From positions 1 to 64,000 of the IMG/VR virus record IMGVR_UViG_3300034101_003146: DNA of 64,000 nucleotides; one strand, written 5' to 3'. The notes under the pieces are model-generated. The model was not told the DNA's origin. It saw only the letters and a program-made list of their open reading frames with translations, and searched no databases. The DNA is from a virus. A program made the position numbers and the translations under genes. Shown one piece after another: positions 32,191 through 40,073 of this stretch; position 1 is the stretch's first letter; every line of letters starts with the position of its first letter.

Positions 32191-33003
32191 ATGAAAATTT
32201 TAAAACCAGGTGAAACAAATATTAGGGGTATCATGGTGGAATATGATTCCGGTTATATATCACCAAATTTAGAATATAAAGGTAGGAAAAACTCTGACTT
32301 AATTAAAGAACATCTACAATCTTTAAATGAATTTAAATCAGGTACAAATATAGGAAAAGATGGTAGTTTACCAGAAGTTGTTATAGTTTATGCCGTATTA
32401 CAAAAATGGGGTATAGAAAATAAAAACGGTAGAATTTATCCTAAAGAAATTTTAGAAAGAGAAAACAAAAGATATCAAGAATATATAAAAATGGGTACTT
32501 CACTTGGTGAATTAAATCACCCAGAAAGTTCTATTATAGATGCTGATAGAGTTTCCCATAGAATAACAGAAACATGGTGGGAAGGTAAAACTTTGATGGG
32601 TAAATTAGAGTTGGATACTACACCAGGTTACCATAAAATGGGTATCATTAGTTCTGTTGGTGATAAGGTTGTTAATATGATTAGAAAAGGTTGGACTGTT
32701 GGTATTTCATCTCGTGGTGTTGGATCCCTTAAACAAGAAGGTGGTAAAAATGTAGTACAAGATGATTTCGAATTAATATGTTGGGATATAGTCACATCAC
32801 CATCAACACCTGGTTCTTGGATTTCAACTGACACCGCTGATTTGAAAACATTTACCGAATCAACTCAAGGTTGTAATGGTTATTCTTGTCAGTGGAATTT
32901 AGTGGAAGATGCACCTATTAAAAAAATAACGATATCTTATACTGATATTACAGATATAAAAAATAATAAATTAATAGATAGTTTAAATAAATTTTTAAAA
33001 TGA
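32191..33003 (+). CDS. Prohead core protease (T4 gp21-like)
   Basis: A 270-residue serine protease of the gp21 family. VLQKWGIENKNGRIYPKEILERE (about residues 70-92) is the family signature. GELNHPE (about 109-115) holds the catalytic His, and GISSRGVGS (about 173-181) the catalytic Ser. It matures the prohead by cutting capsid, scaffold and internal proteins after [L/I]-x-E. That is the same pattern found near the N-termini of about ten proteins in this window and in the capsid protein. It is followed, with a 4-nt overlap, by a small tagged protein, and lies before scaffold and capsid genes as in T4. Confidence 0.9.
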   Translation: MKILKPGETNIRGIMVEYDSGYISPNLEYKGRKNSDLIKEHLQSLNEFKSGTNIGKDGSLPEVVIVYAVLQKWGIENKNGRIYPKEILERENKRYQEYIKMGTSLGELNHPESSIIDADRVSHRITETWWEGKTLMGKLELDTTPGYHKMGIISSVGDKVVNMIRKGWTVGISSRGVGSLKQEGGKNVVQDDFELICWDIVTSPSTPGSWISTDTADLKTFTESTQGCNGYSCQWNLVEDAPIKKITISYTDITDIKNNKLIDSLNKFLK

Positions 33004-33644
33004 GTAAAGTAATTAGGTTAAACGAGAACGATATTGAAAAGTTGGTAAAGAGAATAATGTCTGAAGGTTTAAACCCACATTTGAAATCTTCTATTGAGGA
33101 TGTTATAAATTATGTAGAAACCCACAGTCCTGAGATTGTATATAAAATGCAAGACGGAGGTGTGGAAACATATTATACTAAATTTGAATTAAATGGAGAA
33201 AAAATACAAATAGAAGTACAACACCATTTACCTCTTCTACCACCCATTGTTAAAATAAATAATTTTCAAGAAAATAATGGGAAAAATAGAAAACTGTTAA
33301 ACGTTATTAAAAACACATTAAAGAAACAAAATAGGGTTAATGAGGCTTGGCCACAAAGAGAATTGGATAGAAAGGCAACAAGTTATCGTAGAAGGGAATT
33401 TGAACCATATAAAAGAGAAAAAAATATACAAAAACTTTTTGGTAAGTATGCTGAAGATGTACCACCACAAGTTATCCAATATTTAAGAAAAATACCTGGT
33501 ACTATAGTTAAACGTTTAGTTGATATCTATGGTTATGACAGAATTGAAGGTTATCTACAGAAAGCCGTAGCCAATCAAGTTCAGGAAAATTATAACTTTG
33601 ATGAAATTATTTCTCAAAAAAATAAATCTAACCAAAAATTTTAA
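33000..33644 (+). CDS. Protein with conserved N-terminal tag, putative head protein
   Basis: A 214-residue protein whose first 25 residues (KVIRLNENDIEKLVKRIMSEG) are nearly identical to the start of the 44649 protein. The remaining parts of the two are unrelated, so the shared piece behaves as a portable tag. RIMSE|G fits the prohead protease pattern. The rest has a beta part (YYTKFELNGEKIQIEVQHHLPLLPPIVKI) and a basic helical C-terminal half (RELDRKATSYRRREFEPYKREKN). It overlaps the protease stop by 4 nt (ATGA). Confidence 0.6.
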   Translation: MSKVIRLNENDIEKLVKRIMSEGLNPHLKSSIEDVINYVETHSPEIVYKMQDGGVETYYTKFELNGEKIQIEVQHHLPLLPPIVKINNFQENNGKNRKLLNVIKNTLKKQNRVNEAWPQRELDRKATSYRRREFEPYKREKNIQKLFGKYAEDVPPQVIQYLRKIPGTIVKRLVDIYGYDRIEGYLQKAVANQVQENYNFDEIISQKNKSNQKF

Positions 33645-33654
33645 TATTTAATTT

Positions 33655-33677
33655 GCGCAGCTGCGCTTTTGCAAAAG
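33655..33677. repeat. Two abutting 12-bp palindromes
   Basis: GCGCAGCTGCGC (33655-33666) and CTTTTGCAAAAG (33666-33677) share one base. GC-rich and highly structured in an AT-rich gap, they are followed by GATCAAAAAGATC and A-rich sequence up to the ATG at 33728. They could be a binding site, a leader structure or a weak terminator. Confidence 0.6.
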
Positions 33678-33727
33678 CAGCTTAGCAAAGATCAAAAAGA
33701 TCATAAAGCAGCAAAAAATTTTTAAAA

Positions 33728-34216
33728 ATGAATTTCGTAGATAGAGTGATATTAGAAGCAAAAAAGAAAGGTAAAAAGGTAAATCCTTGGGCTGTTTGTA
33801 CAGCATCAGTTGGTGGTAAAATAGGTGATACCAAGAGAAGTGATTGGACTGAGGCACAAAAAGAAAGATATGAAAAATGTGTTAAAGATGTAAAAAAGAA
33901 ATCACCAATTAAAGAAGGTAGAATTAATGAATATGGTGGTTATGATGATCCAAATATGTTTGCTCAACACGCTGGTGGTTATATGGGTGCCATCAAACAT
34001 CATTATAATAATATAGTTACTTCTTTAAATGAATTGGATAATTTATCTCCAGAAATTTTAGATGACCAATTAAGAAATGCTTTGGAAGATTTTTTGTCCA
34101 AGGTAGACGTTTCTGTTAGAAAATTAGGTAAAGAAGCAATTGAGGCTGAAAAAAGACATTTAGGTAAACTTAGAGGCGGAAGACCATCATCAAGAGATGA
34201 TTATGACTACGAATAA
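33728..34216 (+). CDS. Tagged small basic protein, putative internal head protein
   Basis: A 162-residue protein starting MNFVDRVILEAKKKGKK; VILE|A is an excellent match to a T4-like capsid-targeting sequence. The next part, NPWAVCTASVGGKIGDT with RYEKCVKDVKKK, is a small basic module with two Cys that I recall in other phage proteins. The C-terminal half is helical (LRNALEDFLSKVDVSVRKL). It is a likely DNA-associated internal protein, placed between protease and scaffold. Confidence 0.6.
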   Translation: MNFVDRVILEAKKKGKKVNPWAVCTASVGGKIGDTKRSDWTEAQKERYEKCVKDVKKKSPIKEGRINEYGGYDDPNMFAQHAGGYMGAIKHHYNNIVTSLNELDNLSPEILDDQLRNALEDFLSKVDVSVRKLGKEAIEAEKRHLGKLRGGRPSSRDDYDYE

Positions 34217-34239
34217 ACAAATATAACAATTTATTACAA

Positions 34240-34276
34240 ATAAGGGATATGTGGTTTACATATCCCTTATTTTTTT
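34240..34276 (+). terminator. Rho-independent terminator
   Basis: A 13-bp stem ATAAGGGATATGT / ACATATCCCTTAT with loop GGTTT, followed by T7. Confidence 0.9.
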
Positions 34277-34312
34277 GTAGAATTATACTATAAATTTAAA
34301 AAACTAAAACAA

Positions 34313-34573
34313 ATGAATGATAATGTAGCAAAATACTTCTTAGTGAAAGTAGAATTTGAAACCATTAATGAAAATAATGGCAAACCAAAAAAAATTAGAA
34401 CACAGTATCTTGTAGATGCCATGACATGTACAGAGGCAGAGGCACGTACACGTGTTTATTTAAAGGATTCCGTAATGGATTATGAAATTGTAAGTACAAC
34501 AAAAAGTCCGATTGAGGATATTATTTTAGTACCAGATCCTGAATTACAACCGAAAGTTGTAAGTAAAAATTAA
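34313..34573 (+). CDS. DUF4494-like protein
   Basis: An 86-residue protein with YFLVKVEFETINENNGKPKKIRTQYLVDAMTCTEAEARTRVYL. This fits DUF4494, a small family I associate with Bacteroidota and their phages (ending VDALSFTEAEAR in typical members). The function is unknown. It stands between a terminator and the convergent metalloprotease gene (4-nt overlap) and has no late element, so it may be expressed earlier. It supports a Bacteroidota host. Confidence 0.65.
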   Translation: MNDNVAKYFLVKVEFETINENNGKPKKIRTQYLVDAMTCTEAEARTRVYLKDSVMDYEIVSTTKSPIEDIILVPDPELQPKVVSKN

Positions 34574-35043
34574 TGTCTATATTTTTTAGGTAGACCAACA
34601 CGATCCGCCAAATCTTGAAATATACCTTTATGGTTTCTAGCCTCAGTGTCTTTATGTCCATGTGAAGCATGTATTAATTCGTGTTTCAGAATATCTTCAA
34701 CATATTCTTTATCTTCTAAGGCCTTTGGGTGTATCTTCATCATCCCAAGGTCTTTTTCATTTTCAGGATGTTTAAATGATCCAATTTTACCGGCTTTAAT
34801 ATTGTCATCAACCTTTACTACAATATTATCATCACTAACTGGTTCTTCACCAGTTATATCTTTATAAGCATTTCTAACTTTTTTACCTATTTCATCTTTC
34901 ATATGACTAATTTTTTTAGTCTCAACAGGATATTTTGATTTTTTAATAATCTTTTTTTGCATATAATCTGCTTTGTCAGAAACATCGTTTTTTGATTGAT
35001 TTTCCACGAATTCTCTTAAAATACGTCTGATTTTATCTTTCAT
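34570..35043 (-). CDS. HExxH metalloprotease-like protein with targeting tag
   Basis: A 157-residue protein using the ATG at 35043 (a GTG at 35058 would add five residues but lies across the late element). The start MKDKIRRILREFVENQ is tag-like. ILKHELIHASHGHKD near residue 135 is a zinc metalloprotease motif with the two His and Glu of HExxH, and further His/Asp residues follow. It is like short SprT- or minigluzincin-type proteins. The substrate is unknown. If packaged, it could act on host proteins after injection. Confidence 0.65.
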   Translation of the reverse strand: MKDKIRRILREFVENQSKNDVSDKADYMQKKIIKKSKYPVETKKISHMKDEIGKKVRNAYKDITGEEPVSDDNIVVKVDDNIKAGKIGSFKHPENEKDLGMMKIHPKALEDKEYVEDILKHELIHASHGHKDTEARNHKGIFQDLADRVGLPKKYRH

Positions 35044-35047
35044 ATTA

Positions 35048-35055
35048 ATAAATAT
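35048..35055 (-). promoter_or_regulatory. ATATTTAT late-type element before metalloprotease gene
   Basis: Minus-strand GATATTTATTAAT ends directly at the ATG at 35043. Confidence 0.5.
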
Positions 35056-35121
35056 CACAATTTTTTATAAAAATTTTTAACTTTTTTATTATCAACTTAT
35101 TGCACTTTGTCATCTTAATAC

Positions 35122-35129
35122 ATATTTAT
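35122..35129 (+). promoter_or_regulatory. ATATTTAT late-type element before scaffold-capsid operon
   Basis: ACATATTTATTTATAA lies about 57 nt before the ATG at 35186, with a leader hairpin in between. Confidence 0.5.
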
Positions 35130-35135
35130 TTATAA

Positions 35136-35153
35136 ATCTCGTGTAAGCGAGAT
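35136..35153 (+). promoter_or_regulatory. Leader hairpin of the scaffold gene
   Basis: ATCTCG / CGAGAT with loop TGTAAG just downstream of the late element. It is probably at the 5' end of the scaffold-capsid mRNA, where it could protect a very abundant transcript from decay. Confidence 0.55.
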
Positions 35154-35185
35154 AATATAACCATTAAAAACAACAAATAAAGAAA

Positions 35186-36694
35186 ATGGCAAACGAAAAG
35201 AAATCAATTATTGAGGAAGCTCTTCTTGAGGCACAAGAAATTGACGCCACTTTCAAATCAAACGCAAAAGAAATACTAACTCAAACTATGAGTTCAGAAA
35301 TTGAAGAAATGGTAAAGGAATCTTTAACAGGTTCGAAAAAGAGATTGAAAGAAGACGAAGAGGAAGAAGAAACGGATTTAGACCTTGATTTAGACACTGA
35401 AGAAGAAGGTGAAGAAGAGGTTGAATTAGATTTAGACACTGAAGAAGAAGGTGAAGAATCTGATGAAACTGAAATGGACATCGACTTAGGTGATGAAGAA
35501 GAGGAAACCGAAGGTGAAGAATTAGACCTTGACTTAGACTCTGATGAGGGTGAAGAAATGGGTGATTTAGACCTTGGTGATGACACTGACCTAGATTTAG
35601 ATTTAGGTGGTGATGAAACTGAAGAGGTTATGGGTGACGTTGAAACTGTGGATCTTACACAAGAACCATTATCAGACGTAATTTCAGTATTCAAAAAAAT
35701 GGGTCCTGAAGATGAAATCGAAGTTGTTAACGACAACGGTATCGTAACTCTTAAAGACAACAAATCTGGTTCTGAATACAGAATCGAAATGAACCCAGCA
35801 GGTGAAGTTGCTAGCGTTGAAGCTGGTGAGATTGAACTTGGTGAAGGTGAAGAAGGTTCTGATAACGTTATCTACGAAATAGTTGTGGATGATGAGGAAG
35901 AAATGGAAGACAAAATGTCTTATATGGACTACACTTCTGATGAGGAAGAAATGGAAGACAAAATGTCTTACATGAATTCTGATGATAACATGTCTTCTTA
36001 CATGGGTGATAAAATGTCTTATATGAACTATAAGAAAAGTGGTTTAAAACATCCTGAAAAGGCTGATTTAGATAAAGACCATGACATCACACCTTATGAA
36101 AAGAAAAGAGGTACGGCTATCGAAAAATCTATGGGAGATGAAGATTATATGGCACGTACTTTAGGTGCTGGCAGAAGATTTGGTCGTAGAGGTTTAGACA
36201 AACCAAAAGCGGCTCCACAACATCTTTATGTTGGTGAATCTACTACTCCACAAATTTCAAAACTTATCAAAGAAAACACAAACTTAAATACCAGAAATTC
36301 TGAACTTGAAGTAGAAAATAAGGAACTAAAAGAAAACTACGAAAAAATGGTAGATGCTCTTAAACAGTTCAGAACAAAACTTCAAGAAGTAGCTGTGTTC
36401 AACAGCAATCTTACTTACGCGGTAAGATTATTTACTGAAAATACAACAACTAAAGAAGAAAAAAATGACATATTAAAAAGATTGGATTCAGCTAAATCTT
36501 TAAAAGAATCTCAATCAATTTATAAACAACTTGTTAAGGAAATCTCTAATAGTAAAGCACCTATTAAGGAAACTATTGAAGAAAAAATTAACAACACTTC
36601 TTCTAGTGGGGCATTAATCAGTGAACAAAGTGTTTTTGTACATCCAGAGATTGAAAAAATGAAAAAACTTTGGGGTTACAGTTACAAAAAATAA
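35186..36694 (+). CDS. Prohead core scaffold protein (T4 gp22-like)
   Basis: A 502-residue, extremely acidic protein. Its place directly before the capsid gene and after the protease is that of T4 gp22. The start SIIEEALLEAQEID contains a cleavable LLE|A. Residues 55-150 are D/E/L repeats (DLDLDTEEEGEE). A folded part is near 155-240, DKMSYM is repeated at about 250-285, and a coiled coil (LIKENTNLNTRNSELEVENKELKENYEKM) spans about 350-395. Codon choice is more C-rich at third positions than in neighbouring genes, as expected for a highly expressed gene. It should be degraded by the protease during maturation. Confidence 0.85.
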   Translation: MANEKKSIIEEALLEAQEIDATFKSNAKEILTQTMSSEIEEMVKESLTGSKKRLKEDEEEEETDLDLDLDTEEEGEEEVELDLDTEEEGEESDETEMDIDLGDEEEETEGEELDLDLDSDEGEEMGDLDLGDDTDLDLDLGGDETEEVMGDVETVDLTQEPLSDVISVFKKMGPEDEIEVVNDNGIVTLKDNKSGSEYRIEMNPAGEVASVEAGEIELGEGEEGSDNVIYEIVVDDEEEMEDKMSYMDYTSDEEEMEDKMSYMNSDDNMSSYMGDKMSYMNYKKSGLKHPEKADLDKDHDITPYEKKRGTAIEKSMGDEDYMARTLGAGRRFGRRGLDKPKAAPQHLYVGESTTPQISKLIKENTNLNTRNSELEVENKELKENYEKMVDALKQFRTKLQEVAVFNSNLTYAVRLFTENTTTKEEKNDILKRLDSAKSLKESQSIYKQLVKEISNSKAPIKETIEEKINNTSSSGALISEQSVFVHPEIEKMKKLWGYSYKK

Positions 36695-36728
36695 TAATAA
36701 CAAATAACAATTAAAAAACCAATAAAAA

Positions 36729-38498
36729 ATGGGATATTTATTAAAATCAGGTGAAGTTGGTAATATCGGATTAAAACATCAAAAAGCAATCCGTGAGGCA
36801 ACTGTAAACAAATGGGAATCTTTAGGGTTCTTAGAAGGTCTTGAAGGCCATATCAGAGAAAACATCGCTTTGTTATATGAAAACCAAGCGTCAACTCTTA
36901 TCAGTGAAACATCTACCGCAGGTGGAGGATCTACTGGATCTTTCGAAACTGTAGTGTTTCCAATTGTAAGACGTGTATTCTCTAAATTATTAGCTAACGA
37001 TATCGTATCGGTTCAAGCTTTAAACTTACCAATCGGTAAATTATTCTACTTCGTTCCAAAAACGTCTGATAGAGTTGATGACGCAGCTTTCTTAGCTGGT
37101 ACAAACGGTGGTAAATCTATACATAGAGGTTTAGCTGTAGCTACTTGTGTTACATGTCCAGAATCTACATTCAGTGGATGTACTAAAAATCTTTATGATA
37201 TTTTCTATAACGATGGTTTATACGATCAATCAAAAGGTGAAATTACTATTAAAGTTGTTTCTGGTACAGCAGTTGTGTTAACAGCTTGTACAGGTGGTGT
37301 TGAATACGTAGCAGGAAAAACTCCAGCAGCTTCTGACGGTTCATTACGTTACCAAAAATTTGAAGTTAAAGGATTTAGCAGTACATCTCCTGGACGTTTA
37401 GTTGGTCCTGATGGAAATGAAATGGATACTGAATCTTTCTTAGCTTCATTAACAGTAGTAGCTAACGCTCAAGTATTAGACCCTTCTGGAAATGTGATTT
37501 TCAACGTAGGTGACCAAATTCCTTTCCGTTTAGTAACTCAAAAATATGGTAGAGGTATTGTTGATTACGGTGATATCTGTTCAGCAGACGGTAAATTATA
37601 CATCGAATTAGATTTTACAAGTCCAAATTGTGTTTCTTGTTCAACTAAAACATTTGATGGATATATCGGTGCTAGTTACACAGGAACTTCTGTAACATCA
37701 ACGTCTTTTGTAGCTATCGCTTGGAGACAATACGCTGATTTAGAGGCTGAATCTAACATGGGTGAGGTTTCTTTTGAACTTGAATCTGTAACTGTATCTG
37801 TTACTGAACGTAAGTTAAGAGCTACTTGGACACCTGAATTAGCACAAGATGTTAGTGCATTCCACAACATCGATGCTGAGGCTGAATTAACAGCTTTATT
37901 ATCTGAACAAGTTGCGGCTGAAATTGACCGTGAAATCTTAATGGATTTACGTAAAGGTGCAGCATGGCAATTACGTTGGGATTATAACGGATGGAAGCGT
38001 TTACCAAACAACAATGGTTACACTCAAAAAGATTGGAACCAAACTTTGATGACGGCTGTAAACCAAATCTCAGCTCAAATCCACAAATCTACTTTAAGAG
38101 GTGGTGCTAACTTCGTAGTTGTATCTTCTGAAGTATCAGCAGTTCTTGATGATTTAGAATACTTCCACGTATCTAACGCAGCTCCAGAACAAGACCAATA
38201 TAACATGGGTATTGAAAGAGTTGGTTCATTAAATGGTCGTTATACTGTTTACCGTGACCCATACGCTCCAGCATACTCTGTGATTATCGGTCATAAAGGT
38301 AAGTCATTACTTGACACTGGTTACATTTACGCTCCGTATGTACCAATGCAGTTGACACCTACAATGTACAATCCGTTCAACTTTGTACCGGTTAAGGGTA
38401 TAATGACACGTTACGCCAAAAAGATGGTGAATAACAGGTTCTACGGACATATCCGTGTTGACGGTTTACGTACATTTGACGTAAGAGAATTACGTTAA
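36729..38498 (+). CDS. Major capsid protein (T4 gp23-like)
   Basis: A 589-residue protein with the gp23 opening GFLEGLEGHIRENIALLYENQASTLISE|T. Cleavage after LISE (about residue 62) would remove the N-terminal delta region. GSFETVVFPIVRRVFSKLLANDIVSVQALNLPIGKLFYF follows, the HK97-type start. Near the C-terminus are VVSSEVSAVLDDLEYF and YVPMQLTPTMYNPFNFVPVKGIMTRYAKKMVNNRFYG. It is about 70 residues longer than T4 gp23. A Cys-rich insertion (CVTCPESTFSGC to NCVSCSTKTFDG, about 140-315) may be a surface domain. Codon use is clearly optimised. A strong terminator follows. Confidence 0.95.
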   Translation: MGYLLKSGEVGNIGLKHQKAIREATVNKWESLGFLEGLEGHIRENIALLYENQASTLISETSTAGGGSTGSFETVVFPIVRRVFSKLLANDIVSVQALNLPIGKLFYFVPKTSDRVDDAAFLAGTNGGKSIHRGLAVATCVTCPESTFSGCTKNLYDIFYNDGLYDQSKGEITIKVVSGTAVVLTACTGGVEYVAGKTPAASDGSLRYQKFEVKGFSSTSPGRLVGPDGNEMDTESFLASLTVVANAQVLDPSGNVIFNVGDQIPFRLVTQKYGRGIVDYGDICSADGKLYIELDFTSPNCVSCSTKTFDGYIGASYTGTSVTSTSFVAIAWRQYADLEAESNMGEVSFELESVTVSVTERKLRATWTPELAQDVSAFHNIDAEAELTALLSEQVAAEIDREILMDLRKGAAWQLRWDYNGWKRLPNNNGYTQKDWNQTLMTAVNQISAQIHKSTLRGGANFVVVSSEVSAVLDDLEYFHVSNAAPEQDQYNMGIERVGSLNGRYTVYRDPYAPAYSVIIGHKGKSLLDTGYIYAPYVPMQLTPTMYNPFNFVPVKGIMTRYAKKMVNNRFYGHIRVDGLRTFDVRELR

Positions 38499-38526
38499 TT
38501 AGTGTAAAAAACTAATAATCTAATAT

Positions 38527-38560
38527 AAAAGAGGGACTATAGTCCCTCTTTTTTTTTACA
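38527..38560 (+). terminator. Strong terminator after the capsid gene
   Basis: A perfect palindrome AAGAGGGACT/AGTCCCTCTT around TATA, followed by nine T. Confidence 0.9.
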
Positions 38561-38589
38561 TATACTTTTAAATTTTAGATAATATGGTT

Positions 38590-38597
38590 ATATTTAT
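38590..38597 (+). promoter_or_regulatory. ATATTTAT late-type element before HNH gene
   Basis: TTATATTTATTAATAA lies about 18 nt before the ATG at 38616. Confidence 0.45.
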
Positions 38598-38615
38598 TAA
38601 TAAACATTAGAAAAT

Positions 38616-40031
38616 ATGGCTAAGAAAATAGTTATACCAGAAGATGAAGTTAGACAAATAATAAAACTATATACTGAAGATAAACTAGGTACGCCAACTT
38701 TAAGTAGTATGTTTAATTACCATAAATCGATAATTAATAGAACATTAAAAGAAAATGGTGTTGAATTGGATACATCTGGTAGGAGATATTTAGGTGGTAA
38801 AAAAGTGTCTGACTCTAAATATTATAAAAAAAATAAAGATAAAATACTAGAAAGATATAGTGAATGGTCTAAAGAAAATAGAAGTAAACTTAGGGAGTAT
38901 CATACAAAATGGAGGGAGGAGAATAAAGATAAATTAAATAAAAAGAAAAGGGTGTATGAAAAAAACAAAAAGGACTTAGACCCAAAATATAAATTAAGTT
39001 CATATACCCGTACGGCTATATATACTTGCCTAAAAGAACGTAATATTAAAAAATATAGTAAAACCTTTAATCTATTACCCTATACCCTAGAAGAGTTAAT
39101 GGCCCATCTTGAAAAACAATTTTCAAATGGTATGTCATGGGATAACTATGGTGAGTGGCATGTGGATCACATAAAACCAATATCTAGTTTCAATATAAAA
39201 GAAGAAGGTGATAACCAATTCTTACAATGTTGGTCACTTAAAAATCTAAGGCCTTTATGGGGCGAAGAGAATATATCAAAAGGTAATAAAATATTGGCAC
39301 ACCAATATAGGATAAGAATAGAAAAAGAAGTAGAAGAAAAAGAAAAAATAGGTTTTGATTACACAAAAGCTAGTTTAAAAAATTGTATAGTAAAACCAAT
39401 AGATAGGTTTTTATGTGAAAAAATTATAAAAGAGTATGAGTGGTTGGGTTATTTACCTAAATACACTAAATACTATTTCGGTTTATTTTTTAATATAGAC
39501 GGTGAAGAGTTTTTGGGTGGTGTTGTTGCCTACCAACCGGAGTATGGTGATAATATAGGTGTTTGGGATAAATACGGTTTCACGGGTAAAATAATACAAT
39601 TAAGTCGTGGTGTTTGTCTATGGTGGACACCAAAAAATTCAGCCTCATTCATGATATCTAAAACGTTAAATTGGGTTAAAAACAATACTGATTATGAGAT
39701 TGTGTCAGCAACTGTTGATCCTAACGCAGGTGAAATTGGTACCATATATCAATCATTAGGTTGGTATTATGTTGGTTGTATGTCAGGTAATTTAAAATCA
39801 AATGGTGAAGAAATAATACGTTATGGTTATAAAATAGATGGTAAAATTTATAATCAAAGACATATAAGAAAAATGATAGGTACTGCTAAAAAAGAAGAGG
39901 TTTTAAAACATTTCCCTAATGTTGAAATTTTTAATGCGGGAAGGAAAAGAAGGTATTTTAAATTTATTAAAAATGAAGATTTACATAAAAAATCAATAGA
40001 AAATATAATTAAAACATACCCTAAAAGGTAA
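38616..40031 (+). CDS. HNH endonuclease fused to a Mom-like GNAT domain
   Basis: A 471-residue protein in three parts. Residues 1-55 are a helix-turn-helix (IIKLYTEDKLGTPTLSSMFNYHKSIINRTLKENGVEL), followed by a basic linker. Residues 140-230 are an HNH nuclease: WHVDHIKPISSFN, then LKNLRPLWGEENISKGNK. Residues 255-471 look like the Mom-type GNAT family. KYYFGLFFNIDGEEFLGGVV, LSRGVCLWWTPKNSASFMISKTLNWV and ATVDPNAGEIGTIYQSLGWYYVG all match conserved Mom-like segments as I recall them. Mom of phage Mu modifies adenine in DNA. Here the fused domain might mark phage DNA against the adjacent nuclease, or be part of target recognition. It is inserted just behind the capsid gene. Confidence 0.7.
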   Translation: MAKKIVIPEDEVRQIIKLYTEDKLGTPTLSSMFNYHKSIINRTLKENGVELDTSGRRYLGGKKVSDSKYYKKNKDKILERYSEWSKENRSKLREYHTKWREENKDKLNKKKRVYEKNKKDLDPKYKLSSYTRTAIYTCLKERNIKKYSKTFNLLPYTLEELMAHLEKQFSNGMSWDNYGEWHVDHIKPISSFNIKEEGDNQFLQCWSLKNLRPLWGEENISKGNKILAHQYRIRIEKEVEEKEKIGFDYTKASLKNCIVKPIDRFLCEKIIKEYEWLGYLPKYTKYYFGLFFNIDGEEFLGGVVAYQPEYGDNIGVWDKYGFTGKIIQLSRGVCLWWTPKNSASFMISKTLNWVKNNTDYEIVSATVDPNAGEIGTIYQSLGWYYVGCMSGNLKSNGEEIIRYGYKIDGKIYNQRHIRKMIGTAKKEEVLKHFPNVEIFNAGRKRRYFKFIKNEDLHKKSIENIIKTYPKR

Positions 40032-40065
40032 CCTATTTACTTTAATACCTAAATATGGTATAATT

Positions 40066-40073
40066 ATATTTAT
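40066..40073 (+). promoter_or_regulatory. ATATTTAT late-type element overlapping the start codon of 40072 gene
   Basis: The last two bases of the element are the A and T of the ATG at 40072. If it is a promoter, its transcript cannot start before this codon, so the gene would be read from upstream transcripts or from another start. Confidence 0.3.

Noticed and set aside
35281-35763. Ser-rich minus-strand frame opposite the scaffold gene
   Set aside because: It mirrors the Asp/Glu/Leu repeats of the scaffold and is not independent coding.
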